From contig CAUJGJ010000378.1 in NCBI GenBank assembly GCA_963170055.1, forward strand, positions 47,501-111,500: a stretch of 64,000 bases of DNA. Direction: 5' to 3'. Below are positions 36,912 through 53,880 of the stretch, in pieces; within the stretch, counting starts at the first letter, position 1, and each line of letters opens with the position of its first letter. The translations under genes were made by a program, and so were the position numbers. The notes beneath the pieces were generated by a model, which was not told the origin of the DNA, ran no database searches, and was given only the letters and a program-made list of their open reading frames with translations. This DNA comes from Halisarca cf. caerulea (lineage: Eukaryota > Porifera > Demospongiae > Chondrillida > Halisarcidae).

Positions 36912-38455
36912 GAAGAAATTTACCTAGTGCAGAAGACCCAACTCCAGAGCAAAGTCACATGATGTCACGAGAACTAATTATGACGTCACGGTACTCATCA
37001 TCACCGAACGGTGCACGTATACGCGTTGATCGTGAAGTTTAGAGCGCCGGTGCAATAGATACTTTCGTCCATGCAGCACTTCAATGCCTTAACTGGATGA
37101 CAATCCATGCAAATGTACAGAGAATCGTACAGTATAAGAGGTATCCCCATTGTAAACGTGGATTTTTGTTGAAACGGCCATATTAAAAAAAAAGGCAAGC
37201 ACGCGAGCGTGGCAGCCAGTATACTTGCGCGTATATTGTCGTATGGGACGTGGTCACATGGCGAGAGCGTGATAAATTGTTCGAGGCGTGACGATCTAAT
37301 CGCATACCTGCCAAACCGCAAAACGCCCCTTACCAGCCTCAATTCGGACATAACTTACCTGCGTCTTTTGTTTACGGTCAATTCTCGTCCTTTGTGCAAT
37401 TGTCCCTTATCATTTAGTAAAGCGTTGTCCAGGCTATGTTTGATGCTAGTTAGAAGGCAATGTGGTTTTCCAAAGTGGAATAACAACTAATCTTACGGTT
37501 GTCATTTTTTCACATGCTATAAAAGTATGGCGTACTAGGCCATAACCTGCAATACGCCATATGGCGTAATTGGTGTATAATCGGTTAAGTGTATGTGAGT
37601 GTATGTGAGTGTATGTGAGTGTATGTGTGTGTCTGTACATACTTGCACGTGTTCTTGTGTACACAACATGCATGCAAGTGTACGTAAATACATGTATGAG
37701 TGTCTCTACATGTGCAAGTGTGCATATCCTCATACATATTATTTTTCAAAATGAATGACATGCATTGACCGTATAATACACTGCACTGTAAAACACAAAG
37801 TCATTGAAAATCGTCAATTGTTAACATGCTTGCTGGCTTGCCCTCCAGTACAGTCAGCTCAGAAATCTCCAAATGACCACCTGAAAGTGGTCAATGGATG
37901 AGGCTAGATAAAGTGAATACCGTACTAACTGGTACCAGTAATGAGAAAGTTGGCTTTCAAAGTTCTATAAAAACATGCCATGCAGGTTTCATTTTGCATA
38001 CAATTTCTCAGCTTATGACTATAGCAGGTATATAAAATGGTGACATGTTTAAGAAATCCCGTCTATGTTTACCTCTTACATGCTCACATACTAACTTTAT
38101 CAGCATCAGATGATCGATACTGTAGTTGCCGCACACTCCAGAATAGACCAATGTAGATACAATTAAAGCAATGAGCTCTCCTTGATCAAATGACACTGAA
38201 AAGTAAACAGACGTGACTAATCTCCAACGCCATTATGGGTTTCTGCATGATATAAGTAATCTCTACAATGATTCAGACACAAAAACTACTGTATAGGAGT
38301 TAATTTCACGGGGTTAAATTTTCTGAATCACTAATTTTTCATTACTTCTGCGAAAGCAATGAGACTGCATTCACGAAAATTCGATGATAGATACATATTA
38401 GTCTATTTCTTTCATATATAGTAGGGACTGAGCCATTTGCTAAAATAAAATCAAG

Positions 38456-38458
<3 letters not shown>
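36912..38458. other. Intergenic; right half of block B copy 2 begins near 37985
   Basis: Short GTATGTGAGT repeats at about 37590-37630. Open frames at 37001-37490 overlap on both strands and show no family motif. From ~37985 the sequence matches 22560 onward (CAATTTCTCAGCTTATGACT). Confidence 0.4.

Positions 38459-38508
<50 letters not shown>
38459..38508. repeat. (TA)n microsatellite
   Basis: 25 TA units, within block B copy 2 and absent from copy 1. Confidence 0.97.
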
Positions 38509-38511
<3 letters not shown>

Positions 38512-38862
38512 CCAAGTTCTTGATATGCGAAATGTGCGCCCCACGGAAATCAGTGTCCATACAGATGTAAATCAATCAATTTAAATTAAAACTCACAGAG
38601 ATGCTGACCCGTACACTTAAATCACTTGCCAATGTTAGCAGGATACCACGCAGAACTTGCCTCTAAAATTACACAAAGCAAAAACAGGGAACTAAATACT
38701 ATTAGATACATTGAAGTTCCAATAAAGTAACAACTGTTACAAAAAGTACACAGGGGTCCCATCAACTTAATAAAAACTTTGATATCAGCCATTAACTCCT
38801 ATCATACGAAACTGGGCACGCTTGGCCACTATTTCAACTTTACCTCATGCAATGGGCTCATA

Positions 38863-39037
38863 CAGTCACGCCTGGGTTATCCGGACTTGAGTTATCCAGA
38901 AACCTGATTTATCCGACCATCAATTCAGCAACACTGACTACCTCCATGTACACAAATCTGCCTCACTTATCCAGCAACCTCTGTTATCCGACAAGTATTT
39001 TGGCTACAAACGGTGTCGGATAACCCAGGCATGACTG
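38863..39037. mobile_element. 175-bp pogo/Tigger-type MITE, TA target site
   Basis: Ends CAGTCACGCCTGGGTTATCC and the complement of GGATAACCCAGGCATGACTG form a terminal inverted repeat with one mismatch in the first 20 bp. Both ends are flanked by TA, the target duplication of Tc1/mariner/pogo elements. Absent at the equivalent place near 23.2 kb, so it post-dates the block B duplication. Confidence 0.85.
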
Positions 39038-40190
39038 TATATCATTCTGCCAAGAGAATTATGGAAGGGGCTACCGCGGTATATCACTTGCAGTCAAAAC
39101 ATCTCACCGTTATAACGATGGACAGGCTCCAGTGCCATCTGGGATGACCCAGCACAGAGAAATAACAGTGTTCTCATGCATTTTATATTTCATTGCCAGC
39201 GTTACCAGGACTTCAGGTTTAATTCCTATCCTTAGGTCCATCCCCAAACATCCTGTGTCCTAGGCCCTTACATTTGCTTGTATCTCTACAAAATAATATT
39301 ATGCTATATAGCCAGACACAATTATTACCAAGCGGTTTAGCGAGGTTAATTGTTTCCGTCGCGAAGGGGAGTCCAATCGAGACTCCCACGCACTTGATGA
39401 CCTACAGGTCCAAATATTATCACACTTAGGCCCGTTTGCAATTTCTTTTGTCGAAAGTTACAAAACGGGTCCAGCAGTGAGCAACAATTCATACACTTTT
39501 ACAAAAAGGGGCACGTTGGTGCTGTAGAACGAGGTAAGAGATATTCGTATCAACTGGGTAATGTTCGTACAAACAGGGATTAAAGTCGACTCACGTTTCG
39601 AACCTATATTCCGTCAATTTTCAGATCAGGTGACAACGAAGAGTCTTAAAATGTAGACACAAAATATTTCTAAAGATTTTGCCTAACGATTTTCGATTTT
39701 CTATCGCACTAAAGCAGGAAATAGCTTTCCGTGATTCGGGCACCCCAATTGGTGATACACTGCAAGATATTGGGTATGGAAAAAAAGACACATGCACAGT
39801 TTCTGAAAGGCTTACACAGTGTGCATGTCTGTGAAGTATGTGAAGCAGCAAAAGGATGTTCTGTAAATAATCTGCAGTGGAAGTAGCCTGAGACAGCTAC
39901 CTGTGGGCCAGTTCTATCTAGTAACCATTATGTAGTGGTGGCTGCTCTACAGTGGTGGATTGCAAGGCTTGGTACAGGTTCCACTAACACTGAATGCATA
40001 TACTAATATATGCAGCTAAGGTAGATGTACATGTGTTAATGGTCTCAAAACTGTTCCTGCTAACGGCAGAGTGATTGAAGTTAAGTCTAATAGTTAATAC
40101 TTCCCTGCAGCAGTATTTAGATTGAAAACATGCACCAGTTAAAGAAGTGGTTTATGTCTCACACTGTGCCCCACATACGTACGTATGTAC
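39038..40190. other. End of block B and left outer flank of the KDZ1/PLP2 unit
   Basis: Similarity to block B copy 1 fades at about 39330. From there to the 19-bp array the sequence is unique in the window. The left boundary of the candidate composite element should lie here, but no terminal inverted repeat matching the right side was found by eye. Confidence 0.4.
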
Positions 40191-41217
40191 TACAATGTGC
40201 TCTGTGGATTACAACGTGCCCTAGGTATTACAACGTGCCCTAGGTATTACAACGTGCCCTAGGTATTACAACGTGCCCCAGGTATTACAACCTGCCCTAG
40301 GTATTACAACCTACCCTAGGTATTACAACCTGCCCTAGGTATTACAACCTACCCTAGGTATTACAACCTGCCCTAGGTATTACAACCTGCCCTAGGTATT
40401 ACAACTTGCCCTAGGTATTACAACGTGCCCCAGGTATTAAAACGTGCCCCAGGTATTACAACGTGCCCTAGGTATTACAACGTGCCCTAGGTATTACAAC
40501 CTGCCCTAGGTATTACAACCTGCCCTAGGTATTACAACGTGCCCCAGGTATTACAACGTGCCCTAGGTATTACAACGTGCCCTAGGTATTACAACGTGCC
40601 CCAGGTATTACAACCTGCCCTAGGTATTACAACCTGCCCTAGGTATTACAACTTGCCCTAGGTATTACAACCTGCCCTAGGTATTACAACTTGCCCTAGG
40701 TATTACAACCTGCCCTAGGTATTACAACCTGCCCTAGGTATTACAACCTGCCCTAGGTATTACAACCTGCGCTAGGTATTACAACCTGCCCTATGTATTA
40801 CAACGTGCCCTAGGTATTACAACCTGCCCTAGGTATTACAACGTGCCCTAGGTATTACAACCTGCCCTAGGTATCACAACCTGCCCTAGGTATTACAACC
40901 TGCCCTAGGTATTACAACTTGCCCTAGGTATTACAACCTGCCCTAGGTATTACAACTTGCCCTAGGTATTACAACCTGCCCTAGGTATTACAACGTGCCC
41001 TAGGTATTACAACGTGCCCTAGGTATTACAACGTGCCCTAGGTATTACAACCTGCCCTAGGTATTACAACCTGCCCTAGGTATTACAACATGCCCTAGGT
41101 ATTACAACTTGCCCTAGGTATTACAATGTGCCCCAGGTATTACAACCTGCCCTAGGTATTACAACCTGCCCTAGGTATTACAATGTGCCCCAGGCATTAC
41201 AATGTGTACGGAGAGAT
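40191..41217 (+). repeat. 19-bp minisatellite, left array (~53 copies)
   Basis: Tandem 19-bp unit, for example ACAACGTGCCCCAGGTATT, with common variants CCTAGG for CCCAGG and ACAACCTG for ACAACGTG. A degenerate first unit (ACACTGTGCCCC) begins at about 40161. Units at the inner end read ACAATGTGCCCCAGGCATT. This unit matches the reverse complement of the right array (53592-53880) at 16 of 19 positions, so the two arrays are inverted copies. Confidence 0.95.
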
Positions 41218-42198
41218 TACAATGGAAAATGATTGTTATGTGATGTAATAAAATTAATTCAAACATATAATGCTTACTGTTTCTTGGTTTACAGGTAATT
41301 GCTATACTAGCATGATGGGCACTCAATGGAGATTATACCATACAGACTTGATCCAGAAGTTGCTGTAGTAGAAAGCCGCCTAGACATTGACGAGTGACTA
41401 CTCTCATCATATTAATACAAATTTTATTAGACTATGGATACTGTAATTTGAATTATCTTGGTATACTCAATGGAGACTATGCCATACAGAAGAATAACCC
41501 AAGCATTTACACTTTCATGAGAGTCTTCATTGTTCTCCACTTAATAATGATATGCAATATTATAGTTAAGTTATTGCTACATGATAACAAGGGTAGGTTT
41601 ATTCATATGTACATCATGGAAACAACTATAGCACAAGTGCACACCATGCATTACATAACATGAACATAAACAAAGTTAAACTTTAACTTGAATGACGTAT
41701 ATAATATTATACTTAGTACGTCCTGGGTGCATGTACATAAACCACTCTACAAACGCACACAGCTACAACAATTGCAACTATTGATGTTGCTAACCACATA
41801 ACCTTTATGTATAGATGTAACTTTTTTGGAATCATATTAGCGTAAAATGCAGCGAGTTTTAACTAATATATATATATAGATGATATAAGAATGTACTATA
41901 GGTAGGAGATGTTGTTTCATAGACAAGTGTGGTTCTTATAGAAAGTTAGTAATGCTGCGGATCGATGCATGTGCATGCACTCTGGTGCAATTGAGTCAAT
42001 AAACAGGGATATGTGGGAATCTTCACTAGCTATAAAGATGCATGGGCAGCACCTGGTGTATAACATTGCTGAACATGGAATGTTGTTTACCAGCTGGAAA
42101 AATTGAAGGAATGTTGTTTACATGGAAAGAAAGTTAGGGAGGTGGTCAAGAGAATTCTGCATCAATCTAGGTACAAATCCCTCTAGATTTTCAACAGC
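41218..42198. other. 5' region of KDZ1, no gene seen
   Basis: AT-rich. The one plus-strand frame at 41394-41663 has no recognisable motif and poor composition. An acceptor-like TTGGTTTACAG at 41285-41295 could belong to an untranslated 5' exon. Confidence 0.35.
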
Positions 42199-42381
42199 AG
42201 ATAAAGGAGTCACATCTCTACCCACAAATTAAAACCTTCCCACCTGGGCAATCTCCCCCAGATAAAGGAGTCACATCTGTACCCACAAATTAAAACCTTC
42301 CCACCTGGGCAATCTCCCCCAGATAAAGGAGTCACATCTGTACCCACAAATTAAAACTTTCCCACCTGGGCAATCTCCCCC
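42199..42381. repeat. Three copies of a 61-bp repeat upstream of KDZ1
   Basis: Three nearly identical 61-bp units starting AGATAAAGGAGTCACATCTG and ending CACCTGGGCAATCTCCCCC, at 42199, 42260 and 42321, ending 189 bp before the KDZ1 ATG. Only two base differences among the three. A promoter-proximal repeat could be regulatory; a TATATTATA lies ~60 bp before the ATG. Confidence 0.9.
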
Positions 42382-42569
42382 ACGTACAGCTGTGGGTGAG
42401 GTAGCTAGGGAACAAGAGTATACAGGTGTACATGTGCATATACACAGTGATACTATAGGTCTGTGAAACATGCACAGATATCGCTATAACACATGCAGTT
42501 GCGGCTATATTATACATCAATTATTGTGGCGACGGCAGATACGTACGTATTGAGGAACTTAGCTATAGG

Positions 42570-45520
42570 ATGATTCCCAGTGCCAAGAAACCGAAATTTG
42601 TAGCTGATCCAATCGAACAAGCGAGAGCTGACGCAGAAGTAACAAAACAATTAGCCGCCGGCGTCGAGACCTTGAAATCTATCGACCTCCTTCAAGTTCG
42701 TGAAAAGAAAATGGCTCAACTATCCAGTGAGTACTGTTTACTGTACCCGCCGCTATATTATACAGTGCCATAGTGTATTAATACGTTATAATTGTATACT
42801 ATCATATTGCACAATAATTATTATTATTATTATTATACTAACTGAAACTTGAACTACATGGTCACATTAATTACAATTAAATTGCAATACAATACAATAG
42901 CATAATAGTGAAGATATCATGCAACTTGTCCAGAGAATCTTCTGTCCTGCATGTATTGGATGAAAGTCACTGCAACTAGTAAAACATGTACATATACACC
43001 GTTCTCAAGGAACCCATGTCTTCTCGGGCCTCAAACTCCCAATTGGATATGGTTTCCTTTGCAACGATATACCATATAGCCAGCTATGCAGTCTGCATGT
43101 TCTCATGCAACTGACTCTAATTTGTATGCACGTACATTTTCAGAAGATCACATTGCAATGTGGTTAATTGCCAACTACGGCCTAGACAAGACTGCTCAGA
43201 TTTGTCAAGTAGTGGCATGTATGCCTCTTGAGCTGACTAAGGGACAAAGACAGAAGGAATTGGAACAGCTTCTAACCAGCTTACAATGTGGATCAGCTCT
43301 CCCTTTAGTGATGTGTGAGCCCATGCATGCTGTAAGCCAAGTTTTTATGCCCGGTCACAACAGTGACAATAGCATGCTAGCACCGCCTACTTCTTCTTGC
43401 TTGAGATGTGCAAAGAGTCTGACATGGAGTCACGTCACAGAAGTGGCAGTATATTCCATGAATGGGGTGACGAAAACAAAGAAGCACACCCTGAGGTGCA
43501 AGCCCTGCAACCTGATGTACCGCTTTGCTCACTATGGAAACCTCACCGATGGCTTCATATATTACCCCGAAGCAAGACACTTGGTTGAAGTATCTGACAC
43601 TGTGTACGTAGCAAGAAAACTGCTACACTTTCAGTGTAGCCTAGCGTGAGTAAAGTCCAAAGCCTACTGTGACACAATGTACACTGCAACTCAATGCCTC
43701 TCATGTCTGCCTCACTAGGAATCATGCATGGGTATCATTCCAAGGATTCAGCGAGGCATTCAATGATGCCTTTGATCTCACAAAACAGCTAGGTAACAAA
43801 TATACATTCTTGCCAATGAGTGAAATTCAATACAATTCTACATGTGACAATTATATGTACGTACATGCCTATACACAGAATTAACTCCAAAGGAAGCCTC
43901 AAACAGCTTCTTCAATGGGGAGTTGGAAGAAGATATTCGCTCACACAGTATGATAGCTGAGTGTTACTTCAAAAGGGACAGTGACAGAGAATGTCACATG
44001 GACAAACTTGCATCCATGCGAAAATATACAATCTATCCACACAATGACTGCAGTGCTACATGCAAAGAGAGAGGTCAGTTAGGGCTACTCATGATTATGA
44101 TGTGTACGATGCATTGAGTATGATGCTGATGCTGATTCCTATCTACATAGGGTGTGGCAGACTGTGGGTTACCGATGGGATATGGTCTCTGACCTTTCCA
44201 CACTGCATGTACAAATGCAGGGTAAGTCACTGCAAATCATCAGTGCATTACTGTGTCATTGTGTACACAGAAAAAACAGTTGGCATATATCTTGCATATA
44301 GAATGCAGTGAAAGGAATTCCAAACTTGTCACTTCCTGATATTTGCTCAAATGAGCCAAGGCCAGGGAAGGCATTCTGTGAAGACCACTGCGGCTTACTA
44401 TTGGATACTAACCCTACCTTTCCAATTGGTCTGAGAGAATTTCTCAAGCATTGTTGTACTAGTGAGCAGTACTGTATTGCAATCAACATGAGCATGTGTA
44501 AAATGCAGTGAACATGCGGATATACTCAGTTTGTCATATATACCTAATAGGTACTACTGTGGAAGAGCTTGAAGCAGACGAAGACATCACCATCAGTGAT
44601 GCTGATAGTGAGAAGGTGGATCGTGTGATTGATTCTCTACCAATATCAGACAAGGGAGTAACTGCAGCTGAAGCTCAAGGTGAGCATCTTTCATGTCAAT
44701 CAATAATCGTCATTTTCATGCATATTTGACATTGTCAAGAACATTAGCTAATTGGGCCTTTTCCACAAAGGTCACTTCTAACAATATGACATAATAATTA
44801 TAGGAATTGACAAGGTCATTAGAGAGCACCCTGAGCTGGTGCAGGATGCCGTTGCAACAGAGGAGCTGTGCTCGAAAAATGTTGGAGAACCAAAAAAGCT
44901 GAGAAAGTGGTCAAGAGGACACCTGTTCATTGTACGTGCAGGAGGACACATAGACATGTGGCAACCACTTTACAGGTACACAAACCACAGCACTTGGCAC
45001 TATAATATGGTAATGTAAATTAACACATAACCCCTCACCTTTATACAACATCCGCAGGTCTGAATCACCAAGTCAGGTGTTTTTCATATGCATTCTATTG
45101 CACTGGCTGACATCCCTGAGTCCCAGTGATGAACCTGTTCAGAGAACCCTCGCATACGACAACATGTGTAACCTCGACCGTTTAAGAGTTGCACGCAAGC
45201 CACTACCACTACCACCACCTTTAGATCGGGCCTGGCTGGATCTGGAAAAAATCATAGATAAGTTCCACTTTCCTAACCACACCGGACAAAAGTGCAAGGA
45301 GATGTATAGTCCAGAAAAATTCAAGACGGCGCATCCTATGTACAACACACAAGCAGGTGAACAAACTTTTATTTGGGCTGGACGCTACAAAGGGATTGTC
45401 TGCTCTATGACCAAGACTCACCATCTATTTTACTTACATCGAATGGTCGTAAGGAGGAACCGGTACACTGCGAAATGCCACAAGACAGGACGTAGACCCA
45501 TCTTACCTAAGAAGAGTTAA
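42570..45520 (+). CDS. KDZ1: KDZ-class transposase-like protein with CxC cysteine clusters
   Basis: Nine-exon model: 42570-42726, 43144-43645, 43719-43792, 43879-44073, 44151-44221, 44302-44461, 44551-44679, 44804-44975, 45058-45520. Every junction is GT-AG and all phases agree; 640 aa; introns mostly 73-124 bp. Seen: basic N-terminus (AKKPK); a two-CxxC cluster at residues 138-174 (CLRC ... CKPC); a second cysteine-rich region (~300-365: CSATCKERGCGRLW, PHCMYKC, ICSNEPRPGKAFCEDHC); and a C-terminal domain with GGHIDMW, ESPSQVFF, YDNMCNL, FHFPNHTGQKC and GEQTFIW. This is the pattern of CxC5/CxC6-type clusters attached to KDZ (Kyakuja-Dileera-Zisupton) transposases. Candidate RNase H-like triad D318 (VTDG), D521 (AYDN), E588 (AGEQ). 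DNA transposition or a domesticated DNA-binding role is inferred. It precedes PLP2 on the same strand. Confidence 0.8.
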
Positions 45521-45900
45521 AACAGTATATATGCAATAGTCATGCTTCACACAGTAACACACAGTAGCACCAATCGTATCTAATGTATTAAAATTATTGT
45601 AGATATCAGGTTTGCAATCTCACTTTTAAAGACACCTCATTCTGACCAAACTTCATGTCTTACATACCAATGTGAAAGGTTCATTAATGCTCACTTCTGG
45701 TTAAAATATGACACAACTCAATGCATGATTGTGCAATGCATAACATTTCATATGAATTGGTACATACACATGCGGGAGGAGAAGCATGTGATCACAGCAA
45801 TTAAAATTCTACACCTTAAACCTCATCAAAGGAATGAGAGTCAATAAAAGGTGCTTCAACAAATGCAGCAGAAACAAAAGCTTCAAACAGCTGGTGTGTG
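45521..45900 (+). promoter_or_regulatory. KDZ1-PLP2 intergenic: poly(A) signal and PLP2 5' region
   Basis: Only 380 bp separate the KDZ1 stop from the PLP2 ATG. AATAAA at 45843-45848 is the best KDZ1 polyadenylation signal, yet it lies just 52 bp before the PLP2 start. Either the transcripts overlap, PLP2 has a 5' exon elsewhere (an acceptor-like CTTCAAACAG ends at 45890), or the genes are co-transcribed. Confidence 0.4.
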
Positions 45901-52803
<6,903 letters not shown>

Positions 52804-53146
52804 TACTATACACATAGTTAGTTAACAGTATTAATTAACTTCTATATATTGGATTACTCATTTCATATTAATTTACACTCTTCAACTATTCCTGTGGGCT
52901 ATTTGTCAGTTTTAGTGAAAATATATAATGGTCATTTTGGGTTATCACAAACAGAATCTGATAATGAAGCTTTTATTAAACTGGCTTTCATTTTCCAGTG
53001 ATCTTTGCACTCTTACATACAACTTTGCAATGTGAGAGACGTACATACGTACATTGTGAAAGCATGCAATATTAAAGTTATAATGACTGCCTCTGCACGT
53101 CATCCAGTACTGTATCTAGAAATTTGTCCCAAGAACTAAGGGAATG
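52804..53146. other. PLP2 3' region
   Basis: AT-rich, no open frame. ATTAAA at 52975-52980 is a possible weak polyadenylation signal ~170 bp after the PLP2 stop; no AATAAA seen close by. Confidence 0.35.
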
Positions 53147-53417
53147 GGTGAGATTACAGGAAGGGAGGGAGGCAAGATTGCGGCAGGGGAGCTGGGGGCA
53201 AGATTATGGCGGGGGAGGGGGGTGAGATTACAGCAAGGGAGGGAGGCAAGATTACGGCAGGGGAGCTGGGGGCAAGATTACGGCAGGGGAGGAGGGTGAG
53301 ATTACCGCAAGGGGGGGGGGGGGGGGAGATTACAGCAGGAGAGGGGGGCGAGATTACAGCAAGGGGGAAGATTACGGCAGGAGAGGGGGGCAAGATTATG
53401 GCTAGGGATAAGGGAAC
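53147..53417. repeat. G-rich tandem repeat with a 16-G run
   Basis: Irregular 20-30-bp units built on AGATTACGGCAGGGGAG and AGATTACAGCAAGGGAGG, strongly G-rich on the plus strand. G runs of 3-6 recur, with an uninterrupted 16-G run at 53311-53326. Likely G-quadruplex former; frames over it are artefacts. Confidence 0.9.
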
Positions 53418-53591
53418 CCCCCCCAAAGTGTACGTCTGACATCCATGATGCACACAGTATCCGATTGCAGTTACACACACGTAGTGCTTGTTCATTGGTA
53501 TGTATGCATGAGGTTAGTAATTGTCTTGAAATGAGCCACTGAGTGATAAATAATAGCTAAGCCTTGTATTACATTGTAAACTGCATCACAC

Positions 53592-53880
53592 AGTAAGCCC
53601 TGGGCAACAATCTAAATAAGCCCTGGGTCAACTTGTATGCCCTGGGTCACATTGCAAGCCCTGGGTAAAATTGTAAGCCCTGGGTCAACTTGTAAGCCCT
53701 GGGTCAACTTGTAAGCCCTGGGTCAAATTGTAAGCCCTCGGTCACATTGTAAGCCCTGGGTCACATTGTAAGCCCTGGGTCACATTGTAAGCCCTGGGTA
53801 AAATTCTAAGCCCTGGGTCAACTTGTAAGCCCTGGGTCGACTTGTAAGCCCTGGATCACATTGTAAGCCCTGGGTCTAGC
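53592..53880 (-). repeat. 19-bp minisatellite, right array (~15 copies), inverted relative to 40191-41217
   Basis: Plus-strand unit AAGCCCTGGGTCACATTGT; on the minus strand it reads ACAATGTGACCCAGGGCTT. Compared with ACAATGTGCCCCAGGCATT of the left array this is 16 of 19 identical with the same period. The two arrays bracket KDZ1 and PLP2 in opposite orientations, 1.35 kb upstream of the KDZ1 ATG and 0.8 kb downstream of the PLP2 stop. Confidence 0.92.

Noticed and set aside
39330..40190. Terminal inverted repeats of the KDZ1/PLP2 unit in the outer flanks
   Set aside because: Comparison by eye of 39.3-40.2 kb with the reverse complement of 53.9-54.3 kb gave no convincing match; only the 19-bp arrays are supported.
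43086..43143. Independent start of KDZ1 at the ATG at 43086
   Set aside because: The exon boundary ACATTTTCAG| at 43143 joins in phase with a well-formed first exon (42570-42726) ending in CCA|GTGAGT, so that ATG is more likely intronic.
53206..53495. Gly-rich plus and Pro-rich minus frames near 53.2-53.5 kb
   Set aside because: Produced by the G-rich tandem repeat and 16-G run; no splice context or motif.
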